This document shows, piece by piece, positions 10,296-20,416 of a DNA stretch of 64,000 bases (its first letter is position 1; each line of letters starts with the position of its first letter). The notes under the pieces are model-generated. The model did not search any database, was not told where the DNA came from, and was given only the letters and a program-made list of their open reading frames with translations. Position numbers and translations under genes: made by a program. Origin of the DNA: Vibrio salilacus (GTDB taxonomy: Bacteria > Pseudomonadota > Gammaproteobacteria > Enterobacterales > Vibrionaceae); NCBI RefSeq assembly GCF_002811245.1, contig NZ_NIVQ01000002.1:209491-273490 (forward strand). The letters are read 5' to 3'.

Positions 10296-11465
10296 CTATT
10301 CACCATCAAGTCCTCGAATTGGCTTGATGGTTCCCCACCCTTTGCATGAAGGACAATGCCAGTACATTGAGTGGGTAGAAAATCCGCATTTACGACAACG
10401 ATAGTGAGGCTTCGTTTTTAATTGTTCACCCACCAGTTTTTGCAGTGTACCGAGACTGGCTTTAGCACGGCCTTCTTCAGCTTCTGCCAAATGATAATCC
10501 ATCAAACGATAGAAACCTTTCATGGTTGGGTTCTTAACGAGTTGTCGAGTTAACAGCTCTTGTGCCGCACCCACCCCATCATGTTGTGCAACAAGCTGCG
10601 CGAGCATTAGCTCTGCCGAAACTCCCGCTTTGCTGACAATACACTCGCGTAAAAAGCCAAGTAATTCATCTTCTTGACCAATAAGGTGGTAACACTCGGC
10701 CAGTGTTGGTAGTACTTCACTAATAAAGTCACTGTCTTGCTCAAGCACTCGCTCCATGTGCTTAATGGTATTTTGATAGTCTTCTGAGTCGAGGTATAAC
10801 TTACCGAGCGCAATACTCGCACGGACACACTTTGGGTCTTCCGTTAAAGCACGTTTAAAGTGCTGAATAGCCATAGTGTCGTTACCATCAGACTTCTCTT
10901 GTATTGCCAATTCACACCAGAAATGACTAATGCTGTTCCGCATGCGCTTACGACCCATTTTAACCAACAAATTGGCATAATGGATGGCTTTGCTCCATTC
11001 ACGGGTTTGCTGATAAATAGCGACTAATTGCTGCAGCGCGGCCTCTTTGTGATCAGGCTCTTCAACTAACTGTTCAAAAATCTTCTCAGCACGATCCAAA
11101 AAGCCGGAAACCATATAATCTTTTGCCAGTTGTTGTAAGGCGATGTTTTTCTGATCGATAGTCAAACCAGAACGAGAGATAAGGTTTTGGTGGATACGGA
11201 TGGCGCGATCAACTTCACCCCGGGAGCGGAAAAGATTGCCAAGAGCGAGATGGGTATCGATGGTCTCATTATCGACCTGAAGAAGCTCGATAAAGTGATC
11301 AACCGCTTTATCAGACTGATCCGATAGCAACAGGTTTAAGCCCGTTACATATTGTCGAGAAATCTGATGGGATTGTTTCTGCTTGTCTTGCTGAGCACTT
11401 CGGTTGCCCATATACCAGCCGTATGCGGCGGCGATTGGCAATAGCAAGAAGAGAATTTCTAACAT
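10296..11465 (-). CDS. lapB: Lipopolysaccharide assembly protein LapB
   Basis: Inner-membrane TPR protein (YciM) that acts with FtsH to degrade LpxC and so sets LPS output. The 389-residue product has one N-terminal membrane helix (residues 1-17), a chain of TPR repeats through about residue 340 and a C-terminal rubredoxin-like zinc site, C357-x2-C360 and C371-x2-C374, in YRCRKCGFS and HCPSCKGWG. lapA lies 28 bp upstream, so the two are co-transcribed. YejM, which restrains LapB in E. coli, is encoded at 51177-52982. Confidence 0.92.
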   Translation of the reverse strand: MLEILFLLLPIAAAYGWYMGNRSAQQDKQKQSHQISRQYVTGLNLLLSDQSDKAVDHFIELLQVDNETIDTHLALGNLFRSRGEVDRAIRIHQNLISRSGLTIDQKNIALQQLAKDYMVSGFLDRAEKIFEQLVEEPDHKEAALQQLVAIYQQTREWSKAIHYANLLVKMGRKRMRNSISHFWCELAIQEKSDGNDTMAIQHFKRALTEDPKCVRASIALGKLYLDSEDYQNTIKHMERVLEQDSDFISEVLPTLAECYHLIGQEDELLGFLRECIVSKAGVSAELMLAQLVAQHDGVGAAQELLTRQLVKNPTMKGFYRLMDYHLAEAEEGRAKASLGTLQKLVGEQLKTKPHYRCRKCGFSTHSMYWHCPSCKGWGTIKPIRGLDGE

Positions 11466-11493
11466 CGAGTAATAGCCTACCTAAATACGACTG

Positions 11494-11772
11494 CTAAGCT
11501 TTACCTTGAGATGGTTCACTTGTAGCTGGAGAAAGTTTATTGAGTTTTTTCCTCAACTTGCGCACTTGAAGCTGAGACTTTAGGTGTAAGCTACCAAAGA
11601 CCAACCATGCTAACGCAAAGCCAACGACAAACACGACACCCAACAGTGTTGAAAGATGAAAGTCACCTTGTGCAAGTAGGTAGTTAAAAGTCACCACCAC
11701 TTGATTCTGGGAGCCGAGTGCCAGTGCAATTAAAAATAGGGCCAGTACGAGAACGATTTTTATAATTTTCAT
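11494..11772 (-). CDS. lapA: Lipopolysaccharide assembly protein LapA
   Basis: Small 92-residue inner-membrane protein (YciS, DUF1049) with two membrane helices, about residues 3-20 and 41-63, and a basic cytoplasmic tail (LKSQLQVRKLRKKLNKL). It partners with LapB in LPS assembly control. It is first gene of lapA-lapB and lies downstream of ihfB, from which it is separated by a terminator. Confidence 0.88.
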   Translation of the reverse strand: MKIIKIVLVLALFLIALALGSQNQVVVTFNYLLAQGDFHLSTLLGVVFVVGFALAWLVFGSLHLKSQLQVRKLRKKLNKLSPATSEPSQGKA

Positions 11773-11860
11773 AGTCCATCACCTAAGATAAATTCCGCCG
11801 TTACGATTATGCAGGAAAAGCGCCAAACAAACCATGGTTATCTCTGCTAATTCGAAGGAT

Positions 11861-11889
11861 AAAAAAGCGGCATACGTTATGTATGCCGC
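11861..11889 (-). terminator. ihfB terminator
   Basis: On the minus strand GCGGCATAC and GTATGCCGC pair around a short loop and are followed by six T, just downstream of the ihfB stop codon. Confidence 0.85.
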
Positions 11890-11914
11890 TCTCAAATCAG
11901 TATGTTACTGCTCT

Positions 11915-12196
11915 TTAATCAAGATTTACGCGTTCACGTAACTCTTTACCAGGCTTAAAGTGAGGAACAAACTTACCTTCTAATTCAACCCTTTCACCCG
12001 TTTTCGGATTACGTCCAACACGCGGTTCTCGGTAATGCAAAGAAAAGCTGCCGAAACCACGAATCTCGATTCTGTCACCGGCTTCTAGTGTTGACGCCAT
12101 ATGCTCTAAAATATCTTTTACAGCATCCTCTATCTCTTTTGCAGACAGGTGCGTCTGTTCAGCACAGAGTCTTTCGATCAATTCAGACTTAGTCAT
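11915..12196 (-). CDS. ihfB: Integration host factor subunit beta
   Basis: DNA-bending histone-like subunit that pairs with IhfA. The start is ATG at 12196 ([10 protein letters not shown]), preceded by GAGG; an upstream in-frame extension of nine residues is not conserved in the family. The 93-residue protein carries [22 protein letters not shown], the DNA-intercalating beta-arm with its proline, and [13 protein letters not shown]. Located after rpsA as in other gammaproteobacteria. It has its own terminator. Confidence 0.93.
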   Translation of the reverse strand: MTKSELIERLCAEQTHLSAKEIEDAVKDILEHMASTLEAGDRIEIRGFGSFSLHYREPRVGRNPKTGERVELEGKFVPHFKPGKELRERVNLD

Positions 12197-12364
12197 AGTT
12201 GTCCTCATAGAGTAATTTATCACTTATTATAGTAAGTAATACCAGTTCCAACAAACACTTGACTTACATTTTAGACAATATTTGAGCAATGTGTGCAAAG
12301 AAAAAGTGCTTTTTCTTGAGCGACTTGTAGAGATTGGTATTACCACTATTTAAAATTAAAATAT

Positions 12365-12389
12365 AAAAAAGGAGCCTTACGGCTCCTTT
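12365..12389 (-). terminator. rpsA terminator
   Basis: On the minus strand GGAGCC-GTAA-GGCTCC is followed by TTTTTT, 19 bp after the rpsA stop. It divides rpsA from ihfB. Confidence 0.8.
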
Positions 12390-12407
12390 AACTTAAAAGC
12401 GAAACAA

Positions 12408-14078
12408 TTATTCGCCTTTAGCTGCTTTGAAAGCGTCAGCCATAGCGTTACCGAATGAAGCATCATCTGCTTTGTTCAGTGAAGCCATTGCTTCTTGCTC
12501 GTCAGCTTCGTCTTTAGCTTTGATAGATAGGTTGATTACGCGGTTCTTACGGTCTACACCTGTGAACTTCGCTTCAACACTGTCACCAACACTCAAGATT
12601 AGAGAAGCGTCTTCGATGCGGTCACGAGCAACTTCAGAAGCGCGGATGTAACCTTCTACGCCTTCTTCAAGCTCGATAGTTGCACCTTTAGCGTCTACTG
12701 CTGTAACAGTACCGTTAACTAGAGCACCTTTCTTGTTGTCTGCAACGTAAGCATTGAATGGGTCATTTTCCATTTGCTTAACGCCTAGAGAAATGCGCTC
12801 ACGCTCAGCGTCTACTGCTAGAACAACTGCAGAGATTTCGTCGCCTTTCTTGTACTCACGTACCGCTTCTTCACCAGCAACATTCCAAGAAATGTCAGAT
12901 AGGTGAACTAGACCATCGATGCCGCCGTCTAGACCGATAAAGATACCAAAGTCAGTGATAGACTTGATCTTACCAGTTACTTTATCGCCTTTAGCTTGCG
13001 CTTCAGCGAATGACTGCCATGGGTTAGCTTTACACTGTTTCAGACCTAGAGAGATACGACGACGTTCTTCGTCGATTTCAAGAACCATAACCTCAACTTC
13101 GTCGCCAACATTAACAACTTTAGATGGGTGAATGTTCTTGTTAGTCCAATCCATTTCAGAAACGTGTACTAGACCTTCAACGCCTTCTTCGATTTCAACG
13201 AAACAGCCGTAGTCAGTTAGGTTAGTAACGCGACCAGATAGTTTGTGACCTTCTGGGTAACGCTTAGCGATTGCTACCCATGGATCTTCGCCTAGTTGCT
13301 TAAGACCTAGTGATACGCGAGTACGCTCACGATCGAACTTAAGAACTTTAACTTGGATCTCGTCACCAACGTTAACGATCTCAGAAGGGTGCTTAACGCG
13401 CTTCCAAGCCATGTCAGTGATGTGTAGCAGGCCGTCAACGCCGCCTAGGTCTACGAATGCACCGTAGTCAGTAAGGTTCTTAACGATACCTTTAACTTCT
13501 GCGCCTTCTTGTAGCGTTTCTAGAAGCTCATCACGCTCAACACTGTTCTCAGACTCGATTACTGCACGACGAGAAACAACTACGTTGTTACGCTTCTGGT
13601 CAAGTTTGATAACTTTGAACTCTAGCTCTTTGTTTTCTAGGTGAGCAGTGTCGCGGATTGGGCGAACGTCTACTAGAGAACCAGGAAGGAAAGCACGGAT
13701 ACCGTTTAGTTCAACAGTGAAACCGCCTTTAACTTTACCGTTGATGATACCAACAACAGTTTCAGCTTCTTCACAAGCTTTCTCAAGTACGATCCAAGCT
13801 TCGTGACGCTTCGCTTTCTCACGAGAAAGTTGAGTTTCACCGAAACCATCTTCAACAGCGTCTAAAGCTACGTCTACTTCAGCGCCAACTTCAACTTCAA
13901 GTTCGCCAGCAGCGTTCTTGAACTGTTCAGCAGGGATAGCAGATTCAGACTTAAGACCAGCATCAACAAGAACGAAACCGTTCTCGATAGCGACTACAGT
14001 ACCTTTAACGATACTGCCTTGTTGGAATTCGGTTTCGTTTAGAAACTCTTCAAAGAGTTGAGCAAAAGATTCAGTCAT
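12408..14078 (-). CDS. rpsA: 30S ribosomal protein S1
   Basis: Ribosomal protein S1, which binds mRNA and unfolds structured initiation regions. The 556-residue length and start [13 protein letters not shown] match E. coli S1. Six S1/OB-fold repeats can be seen, several with the hallmark [27 protein letters not shown] and [17 protein letters not shown] followed by [17 protein letters not shown] strands. The gene follows cmk with about 100 bp between, a region that contains the autoregulatory-type hairpin at 14105-14126. Confidence 0.96.
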   Translation of the reverse strand: MTESFAQLFEEFLNETEFQQGSIVKGTVVAIENGFVLVDAGLKSESAIPAEQFKNAAGELEVEVGAEVDVALDAVEDGFGETQLSREKAKRHEAWIVLEKACEEAETVVGIINGKVKGGFTVELNGIRAFLPGSLVDVRPIRDTAHLENKELEFKVIKLDQKRNNVVVSRRAVIESENSVERDELLETLQEGAEVKGIVKNLTDYGAFVDLGGVDGLLHITDMAWKRVKHPSEIVNVGDEIQVKVLKFDRERTRVSLGLKQLGEDPWVAIAKRYPEGHKLSGRVTNLTDYGCFVEIEEGVEGLVHVSEMDWTNKNIHPSKVVNVGDEVEVMVLEIDEERRRISLGLKQCKANPWQSFAEAQAKGDKVTGKIKSITDFGIFIGLDGGIDGLVHLSDISWNVAGEEAVREYKKGDEISAVVLAVDAERERISLGVKQMENDPFNAYVADNKKGALVNGTVTAVDAKGATIELEEGVEGYIRASEVARDRIEDASLILSVGDSVEAKFTGVDRKNRVINLSIKAKDEADEQEAMASLNKADDASFGNAMADAFKAAKGE

Positions 14079-14104
14079 TATTTAATCTTCAATAAATTAA
14101 ACGT

Positions 14105-14126
14105 CCACGGGTATCCTACCGCGTGG
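14105..14126 (-). promoter_or_regulatory. rpsA 5' leader hairpin with GGA loop (putative S1 autoregulatory element)
   Basis: The minus strand reads CCACGCGGTAGGATACCCGTGG: CCACG pairs with CGTGG and GGTA with TACC, leaving GGA in the loop. Leaders of rpsA in gammaproteobacteria are known to use hairpins with GGA loops for translation and S1 autorepression without a strong Shine-Dalgarno site. The bases just before the rpsA ATG (GATTAAATA) indeed lack one. The stem is seen directly; the regulatory role is by analogy. Confidence 0.5.
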
Positions 14127-14180
14127 GGTTATTAAATTCGCCAGTCATCATCCTTGCGACCAACGCTCTTACCTAGCAGC

Positions 14181-14861
14181 CTATGCTACTAGCTTCGATT
14201 CGATATATTGTAGTGCTTTTTCTACCACTTCGTCGATACTCATCGTAGTAGAATCAAGCAAAAGCGCATCCTCAGCAGGGCGTAATGGCGCTACTGGGCG
14301 GTTACGATCTCGATCGTCACGCTCTTGGATCTCGCTCAAAAGGTCGTCAAATCTAACATCTAACCCTTTGCCTTGCAACTGTTTAAGGCGACGGCTCGCA
14401 CGCTCTTGCGCACTCGCATCAAGGAAAATCTTTACTTCTGCTTGTGGAAAAACCACTGTGCCCATGTCGCGTCCATCCGCGACCAAACCTGAGCCATCAG
14501 CAAACGCTCGTTGACGACGCAGTAGCGCTTCTCTTACACGTGGTAGTGCCGCCACTTTTGATGCCGCCATACCGGTAACTTCTTTACGCAGTTCACTCGA
14601 GACATCTTCACCTTCAAGGATCACTTTTACCAAGTCACCTTCAGCAATGAATTGAACATCTAAATGGGTCGCAAGAGGAACCAGTGCATCTTCAGACTCT
14701 AAATCGACACCATGGTGAATGGCTGCAAGCGCAAGTACGCGATAGATCGCACCAGAATCTAGTAAGTGAAAACCTAGCTGTTTGGCTAGTAGCATACAAA
14801 GCGTACCTTTACCGGCACCGCTCGGTCCATCAACGGTGACCACCGGTGTATGAGACGACAT
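14181..14861 (-). CDS. cmk: Cytidylate kinase
   Basis: Phosphorylates CMP and dCMP with ATP for nucleotide recycling. The 226-residue protein has the P-loop [11 protein letters not shown] at residues 10-20, the CMP-binding [11 protein letters not shown] near 130 and the LID arginines in [16 protein letters not shown]. It precedes rpsA as in most gammaproteobacteria; the two may share transcripts because no terminator separates them. Confidence 0.95.
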   Translation of the reverse strand: MSSHTPVVTVDGPSGAGKGTLCMLLAKQLGFHLLDSGAIYRVLALAAIHHGVDLESEDALVPLATHLDVQFIAEGDLVKVILEGEDVSSELRKEVTGMAASKVAALPRVREALLRRQRAFADGSGLVADGRDMGTVVFPQAEVKIFLDASAQERASRRLKQLQGKGLDVRFDDLLSEIQERDDRDRNRPVAPLRPAEDALLLDSTTMSIDEVVEKALQYIESKLVA

Positions 14862-14972
14862 GTTTTACTCCATGTTGGTTGCGCGTCAAAGCTTAATGCT
14901 GAGACCCTGTTCGGCGTGAAATTATAGAGGTAAACGAGTGTAGGTTCTAGGCAGGATCGAAGTGAATTAAAA

Positions 14973-14995
14973 AAAAGAGCGCCCTCGCGCTCTTA
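14973..14995 (-). terminator. Terminator after comEA
   Basis: On the minus strand AAGAGCGC-GAGG-GCGCTCTT is followed by a T run. It lies 8 bp past the comEA stop codon. Confidence 0.8.
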
Positions 14996-15002
14996 CGTAC
15001 AG

Positions 15003-15296
15003 TTATAGCTCAATCCGGTTGCGATTTTTTTCAACGATGGATGGCCCGATCCCTTTTATCGCCGTGAGTGCATCAGCACTGGTAAAGTCACCATTGTGCT
15101 GACGATAATCGATAATCGCTTGCGCTTTTTTTAGTCCAATCCCCTTTAACAGATCCGCTAACTCTTGCGCACTGGCTTGATTAATGTTGACCGTGATTTC
15201 AATACCATCATATTTAGGGTCTACATCCTGCTGTTGCGAGAAGCTTAACGGGCTGACACAGAACAAAACAAAAGCCAGCAAAACAGTTTTAATCAT
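15003..15296 (-). CDS. comEA: ComEA-like helix-hairpin-helix DNA-binding protein
   Basis: Periplasmic DNA-binding protein; in Vibrio ComEA ratchets transforming DNA across the outer membrane during competence. ATG at 15296 has AGAGGA upstream and opens a signal peptide (MIKTVLLAFVLFCVSPLSFS). The mature part is a double helix-hairpin-helix: INQASAQELADLLKGIGLKK and FTSADALTAIKGIGPSIVEK. The 97-residue length fits. A longer ATG frame from 15371 adds 25 unconserved residues. The location between cmk/rpsA and ppiD matches V. cholerae as I know it. Confidence 0.85.
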   Translation of the reverse strand: MIKTVLLAFVLFCVSPLSFSQQQDVDPKYDGIEITVNINQASAQELADLLKGIGLKKAQAIIDYRQHNGDFTSADALTAIKGIGPSIVEKNRNRIEL

Positions 15297-15372
15297 TTGG
15301 ATATTCCTCTTTGGTGTGAAGTCCATTGAGACTATCCTGATTGGTGAAAAAGCAACACGTCTGAGAGACAAA

Positions 15373-15404
15373 ATAAAACGAACTGCCGAAGCAGTCCGTT
15401 TTTT
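15373..15404 (-). terminator. Terminator after ppiD
   Basis: AACGaACTGC and GCAGTcCGTT pair around CGAA, with A and T runs on both sides, so it could act in either direction. It sits 32 bp past the ppiD stop codon. Confidence 0.7.
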
Positions 15405-15435
15405 ATCGATGTATCAATTACATTATCTATTGCGA

Positions 15436-17292
15436 TCAGTTCACAACGTAGTACTCGATATCGATGGTCTTACGTAAAATACTGACTAGACCCGATACAT
15501 CTTGCTGAGAGTTGACCTGAGTGATCTGAGCACCAATCTGCTGGTTATACTGCGGATCAAAATCAGCAGCAACCTTAGTTAGCTCAACGATAACGATGTC
15601 ACCATTAAGATCCTTGGCTGACGCGAACTCAGCTTGTCCCTCTGCAGGTTTCGCCATAGAGAAGATAACATCGGCTAACGGAGAGCTGCGATCAAGCGTT
15701 TCAGCCTCGCTGAACGCCAAATCGTTCTCAACAAGAGAAGACTGCTCACCTTGCTTAAGGTCTTCAATCACCGTTTGCGCTAACTCCATCGCAGCTTGTT
15801 CACCTTTGATATTCGCCAGTGATTGAGTCGCCTGTGAACGAACCTCTTCAAATGGAAGCACGGTTTCATCACGACTCTCTTCTACACGCAAGACGAGCAC
15901 GTGCTCTGGTGCAACTTCAATCACTTCAGAGTTTAACCCATCTTCTTTGACTTCAGGGCTTAGAATCGCCTGCATCACCGCCGGCGCTTTCAATAGCTCA
16001 GGGGCATCAGATTCAGAAATAAAGTCTGTCGTTTGGATCTTAGCATTAATCGCCATTGCTGCATCGTCGAGAGAGTCTGGATATTCAAAAGCAATGCGCT
16101 CAAGTTCACTTTGCAGTTCATAGAACTTATCAACAGCGCGCTGATCCTTAAGCTCTTGCTTGATGTCGGAGGCAACGTCTTGGTATGGCTTAGCCACTGA
16201 ATCTTTCAACTCGTCAAGCTTAATGATGTGGTAACCAAAGCTCGATTTAACCAAGCCTGTGGTATCACCAACATTTTGTAGACCAAATGCGGCTTCTTCA
16301 AACGTAGGGTCCATGACATCACGCTCAATCCAACCTAGCGATCCTCCTTGTGACGCACTGCCAAAGTCATCGGATTTCTCTTCAGCCAAGGCGGCAAAAT
16401 CGGCACCCGCGTTTAACTGATCTAAGATAGCTTGCGCTTTTGCTTGGTCATCACCTTCAATCAGAATATGGCTGACACTACGCTGCTCTTCAGACGAATA
16501 TTTTTCTAGATGCTCTTGGTAGTATTGCTGAGCTTCTTCGTCTGACACTTCGAACGCTTGTTTCAACTGTTGCGCAGAAAGTTCGATGTAAGCAACTTTG
16601 GCTTGTGCCGGACGAGTATAACGCTCAGCGTTTTGTTGATAATACTGTTCAATTTCTTGCTCAGACAGTTCCGCTTTAGCGGCAAAATCTGCACGTGATA
16701 ACGTGATTTTCTTAATGTCACGAGTTTGAGTCAGTAGTTTACTTTGCGCTTCCACTTCGCCAGGCAGTGAAAAGTCACTCGCTTGGATAGCCGTTAGCAG
16801 TTGATTGCGTACCAAATCACGACGAAGGTACTCAGCAAAGCTCTCAGGAGAGAACCCCGCACGACGCAACGCGGTTTGGTAGATGTCTTGGTCAAACTGG
16901 CCGTCGACTTGGAATTGAGGCATCTCTAGGATCAGCGTTCTTACCTGAGAATCACTGACACGTAAACCTAATGACTCTGCATGCTGTTCTAGCAATAAAT
17001 CGTCAACCATACGATCAAGAACAGACTTGCGGAAAGACTCAACATAACTTGGATCGGCAAGCAGGTTAGAGAAGTAATCACCAAGCTGAGCCTGCATACG
17101 ATTACGTTCATTTTGATAAGCTTGCTCAAACTCACCACGACCAATCTCAACATTACCTACTTTTGCTGCTGCATTGTTAGAGCCACCGATAATGTAGCTA
17201 CCAACTCCCGCGAACACAAAAGACAGGATGATAAGCCCTAAGATAATTTTAACCGCGATGCTATTAACGCCTTCGCGTAATCGGTCCATCAT
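15436..17292 (-). CDS. ppiD: Periplasmic folding chaperone PpiD
   Basis: Membrane-anchored periplasmic chaperone with a parvulin-type domain that works near the Sec translocon. The 618-residue product starts MMDRLREGVNSIAVKI and has a single N-terminal membrane helix (about residues 14-36), a SurA-like N-domain, and a parvulin domain around residues 265-365 (SVSHILIEGDD, SDDFGSASQGGSLGWIERD, FGYHIIKLDE). The distance to hupB upstream is about 180 bp with a terminator, so it has its own promoter. Confidence 0.93.
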   Translation of the reverse strand: MMDRLREGVNSIAVKIILGLIILSFVFAGVGSYIIGGSNNAAAKVGNVEIGRGEFEQAYQNERNRMQAQLGDYFSNLLADPSYVESFRKSVLDRMVDDLLLEQHAESLGLRVSDSQVRTLILEMPQFQVDGQFDQDIYQTALRRAGFSPESFAEYLRRDLVRNQLLTAIQASDFSLPGEVEAQSKLLTQTRDIKKITLSRADFAAKAELSEQEIEQYYQQNAERYTRPAQAKVAYIELSAQQLKQAFEVSDEEAQQYYQEHLEKYSSEEQRSVSHILIEGDDQAKAQAILDQLNAGADFAALAEEKSDDFGSASQGGSLGWIERDVMDPTFEEAAFGLQNVGDTTGLVKSSFGYHIIKLDELKDSVAKPYQDVASDIKQELKDQRAVDKFYELQSELERIAFEYPDSLDDAAMAINAKIQTTDFISESDAPELLKAPAVMQAILSPEVKEDGLNSEVIEVAPEHVLVLRVEESRDETVLPFEEVRSQATQSLANIKGEQAAMELAQTVIEDLKQGEQSSLVENDLAFSEAETLDRSSPLADVIFSMAKPAEGQAEFASAKDLNGDIVIVELTKVAADFDPQYNQQIGAQITQVNSQQDVSGLVSILRKTIDIEYYVVN

Positions 17293-17402
17293 ACTTAAAC
17301 TACTCTCCGCTTATACAACGCACTCAAATGCTGCTTTAGCCAGTGCGACGTACATTACTAAATTAAAAATCTGGATAGCGCGATAATATCAGAAAAAGAA
17401 AT

Positions 17403-17421
17403 GCGCATCAGTATGATGCGC
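17403..17421 (-). terminator. Terminator after hupB
   Basis: GCGCATCA-GTA-TGATGCGC perfect hairpin followed on the minus strand by ATTTCTTTTT, downstream of hupB. Confidence 0.65.
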
Positions 17422-17469
17422 ATAATTTAAAAAGGTTCGAAAAAATACGTCTAAATGACGATTTTTTGA

Positions 17470-17742
17470 TTAATTGCAAGAATCTTTTAGAGCTTTACCC
17501 GCTTTAAATGCTGGTACTTTTGCTTCAGCGATTTGGATCTCTTCACCCGTCTTTGGATTACGACCTGTGCGTGCAGCACGAGTGCGAACGCTGAATGTAC
17601 CAAAGCCAACTAGAGCAACTTGGTCACCTGATTGCAGAGTCTCGCCAACTGCTTCGATGAATGCGTCTAGAGCACGACCTGCAGAAGCTTTAGATAGATC
17701 TGCATTTTCTGCGATTTTTTCTACTAATTGTGTTTTATTCAC
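17470..17742 (-). CDS. hupB: DNA-binding protein HU-beta
   Basis: Nucleoid-associated HU subunit. The start is GTG at 17742 ([14 protein letters not shown]), with AAGGGG upstream; the frame runs seven codons further up but those residues are not part of HU. The 90-residue protein shows [22 protein letters not shown] and [12 protein letters not shown]. It lies downstream of lon as in E. coli and vibrios, separated from it by a terminator. Confidence 0.94.
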   Translation of the reverse strand: MNKTQLVEKIAENADLSKASAGRALDAFIEAVGETLQSGDQVALVGFGTFSVRTRAARTGRNPKTGEEIQIAEAKVPAFKAGKALKDSCN

Positions 17743-17867
17743 TGTGATTCCCCTTTGCGCCACCTGGTTGTATTTTTATAGGTGGCTATACGTTCCATTT
17801 CGTTTCAAATTAGCGACAAACCCTTACAATACAAGGCTTGAAGCTATAGTCGCTAACGTTAGCGCCC

Positions 17868-17906
17868 AAAAAAAACGCTGACAAGCCTTTTTATGCTTAT
17901 CAGCGT
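17868..17906 (-). terminator. lon terminator
   Basis: ACGCTGAcAAGC and GCTTaTCAGCGT form a 12-bp stem with one wobble, followed on the minus strand by eight T. Positioned 30 bp after the lon stop codon. Confidence 0.85.
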
Positions 17907-17935
17907 AATCTTTTACTTATTTTTGCTGCACATCA

Positions 17936-20287
17936 CTATTTTTCGATGGCAAACTCAACACCTGACGGATCTTTTTCCAATGCAACTTTCAAGACTTCGT
18001 CAATCCAACGTACTGGAATAACAGTAAGATCAGCGATAACGTTGTCTGGAATCTCTTCCAAATCACGCTCGTTGTCTTTTGGAATAAGCACCGTTTTGAT
18101 GCCACCACGGTGTGCCGCTAGCAACTTCTCTTTAAGGCCGCCAATCGGAAGCACTTCACCACGTAGGGTAATTTCCCCAGTCATTGCGACTTCAGCTTTA
18201 ACCGGATTACCAGTTAGGCTCGATACTAAAGCGGTACACATTGCGATACCCGCACTTGGACCATCTTTTGGTGTCGCACCTTCCGGCACGTGAACGTGAA
18301 TATCACGCTTCTCATAGAAGTCGGTGTTAATTCCTAACTTCTCAGCACGCGAGCGAACCACGGTCATCGCAGCTTGAATCGACTCCTGCATCACATCGCC
18401 CAGAGAGCCTGTTTGAGTGAGCTTACCTTTACCTGGCATTGATTGCGTTTCGATAGTCAGCAGATCACCGCCCACTTCCGTCCAAGCTAGACCAGTAACT
18501 TGGCCGATACGGTTGCTGTCTTCCGCTTTACCAAAGTCGTGGCGTTGGACCCCTAAGTACTCTTTGAGGTTATCCATGTTGACTGTGACTTTCTTCAGCT
18601 CTGGTGCCAGAAGAATGTTTTTAACCGCTTTACGACAAATCTTAGAAATTTCACGCTCTAGGCTACGTACCCCAGCTTCACGGGTGTAGTAACGGATAAT
18701 GCCAATGATGGCTGAGTCTTCAATTTCGATTTCACCCGTTTTCAAGCCATTACGCGTAATCTGCTTTTCTACTAAATGGCGCTTAGCAATATTGAGCTTT
18801 TCGTCCTCGGTGTAACCTGACAGACGAATCACTTCCATACGATCCAGCAGTGGGCCAGGTATGTTCATCGAGTTAGACGTCGCAACAAACATCACATCAG
18901 AGAGATCGTAGTCAACCTCAAGGTAGTGGTCGTTAAATGCATTGTTCTGTTCAGGATCAAGTACTTCCAATAGAGCAGACGAAGGATCGCCACGCATGTC
19001 CGAAGACATTTTGTCAATCTCATCGAGTAAGAACAGCGGATTCTTAACGCCAACTTTCGACATTTTCTGAATCAGTTTACCAGGCATCGAGCCGATGTAA
19101 GTACGACGATGTCCACGAATCTCCGCTTCATCACGCACGCCACCAAGTGCCATGCGGGTGTACTGGCGACCTGTTGCTGCTGCAATTGAACGACCTAATG
19201 AAGTTTTACCGACACCAGGAGGCCCAACAAGACAAAGAATCGGCCCTTTGAGCTTATTGATTCGGCTTTGTACCGCGAGGTATTCAAGAATGCGTTCTTT
19301 GACTCGCTCTAGACCATAATGATCTTCGTTAAGCACTTTTTCCGCTTTGGCGAGGTCTTTCTTCACTTTAGAGCGTTTGTTCCAAGGTACGCCAAGCATC
19401 CAATCAATATAGCCACGTACCACTGTCGCTTCGGCCGACATCGGCGACATCATCTTCAGCTTTTGCAGTTCTTGCTCGGTTTTCTCGCGCGCTTCTTTTG
19501 GCATCTTAGCATCGATGATTTTCTGCTTAAGCGTTTCAAATTCATCAACACCATCTTCGCTCTCACCCAGTTCTTTCTGAATCGCTTTCATTTGCTCATT
19601 CAGATAGTACTCACGTTGAGATTTTTCCATCTGTTTCTTAACGCGGGTACGGATGCGCTTCTCAACTTGAAGTAAGTCGATTTCAGACTCCATTTGACCC
19701 ATTAAGAACTCAAGACGCTCACTCACTTCAACCAGCTCAAGTACTCTCTGTTTGTCAGCCAACTTTAATGGCATGTGCGCCGCGATGGTATCAGCCAGAC
19801 GCGCTGCTTCATCAATACCATTGAGTGACGTTAGCACTTCAGGTGGAATCTTCTTGTTAAGCTTAATGAAGCCTTCAAACTGATTAATAGCACTACGAAC
19901 AATCACTTCTTGCTCGCGCTCATCCAGCTCAGCCGTTGTAAGGTACTGAGCCTCAGCGTAAAAGAAGTCATTTTCGATAAAGTGGTTAATTTTGGCGCGT
20001 TGCTGACCTTCTACTAGCACTTTCACCGTGCCGTCTGGCAGTTTCAGTAGTTGTAGGATGGTGGCAACGGTACCCACTTCAAACATATCTGCCTGATTTG
20101 GCTCATCAGTATCCGCTTCTTTTTGCGCTACTAATAACACTTGCTTGTTGTTATCCATCGCCGCCTCTAAACAGGCGATCGACTTTTCACGACCAACAAA
20201 CAAAGGAATTACCATATGCGGGTAAACGACTACATCCCTTAGAGGTAGTACGGGGATCTCGATACGTTCGGAACGTTCCAAGTTCAT
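17936..20287 (-). CDS. lon: ATP-dependent protease La (Lon)
   Basis: Homo-oligomeric AAA+ serine protease that removes damaged proteins and short-lived regulators. The 783 residues contain the N-terminal substrate-binding domain ([19 protein letters not shown]), Walker A (GPPGVGKTS near residue 357), Walker B (FLLDEIDKM) and the C-terminal protease domain with catalytic Ser in [10 protein letters not shown] and Lys in [15 protein letters not shown] sigma-32-type promoter precedes it at 20321-20350. Gene order clpP-clpX-lon-hupB is classical. Confidence 0.97.
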   Translation of the reverse strand: MNLERSERIEIPVLPLRDVVVYPHMVIPLFVGREKSIACLEAAMDNNKQVLLVAQKEADTDEPNQADMFEVGTVATILQLLKLPDGTVKVLVEGQQRAKINHFIENDFFYAEAQYLTTAELDEREQEVIVRSAINQFEGFIKLNKKIPPEVLTSLNGIDEAARLADTIAAHMPLKLADKQRVLELVEVSERLEFLMGQMESEIDLLQVEKRIRTRVKKQMEKSQREYYLNEQMKAIQKELGESEDGVDEFETLKQKIIDAKMPKEAREKTEQELQKLKMMSPMSAEATVVRGYIDWMLGVPWNKRSKVKKDLAKAEKVLNEDHYGLERVKERILEYLAVQSRINKLKGPILCLVGPPGVGKTSLGRSIAAATGRQYTRMALGGVRDEAEIRGHRRTYIGSMPGKLIQKMSKVGVKNPLFLLDEIDKMSSDMRGDPSSALLEVLDPEQNNAFNDHYLEVDYDLSDVMFVATSNSMNIPGPLLDRMEVIRLSGYTEDEKLNIAKRHLVEKQITRNGLKTGEIEIEDSAIIGIIRYYTREAGVRSLEREISKICRKAVKNILLAPELKKVTVNMDNLKEYLGVQRHDFGKAEDSNRIGQVTGLAWTEVGGDLLTIETQSMPGKGKLTQTGSLGDVMQESIQAAMTVVRSRAEKLGINTDFYEKRDIHVHVPEGATPKDGPSAGIAMCTALVSSLTGNPVKAEVAMTGEITLRGEVLPIGGLKEKLLAAHRGGIKTVLIPKDNERDLEEIPDNVIADLTVIPVRWIDEVLKVALEKDPSGVEFAIEK

Positions 20288-20320
20288 ATGCTTCTCTCTT
20301 CCGCTTAGTCTTATGAGCAG

Positions 20321-20350
20321 TATATGGGGGCTAATTAATTGGATTCAATG
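20321..20350 (-). promoter_or_regulatory. Heat-shock (sigma-32) promoter of lon
   Basis: On the minus strand, CATTGAA at 20344-20350 and CCCCCATATA at 20321-20330 are 13 bp apart, close to the sigma-32 consensus CTTGAA-N13-CCCCATNT. The -10 word plus following CTG resembles the known E. coli lon heat-shock promoter. It lies about 35-60 bp before the lon ATG. Confidence 0.7.
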
Positions 20351-20360
20351 AAAGAATAAA

Positions 20361-20390
20361 AAAAAGGGAGTAAATGATTACTCCCTTTTT
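20361..20390 (-). terminator. clpX terminator
   Basis: GGGAGTAA-ATGA-TTACTCCC with an A run before and a T run after, so it fits a terminator on the minus strand for clpX, upstream of the lon promoter. Confidence 0.85.
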
Positions 20391-20416
20391 ATCCGTATCT
20401 AAATCTGTGATTTAGA

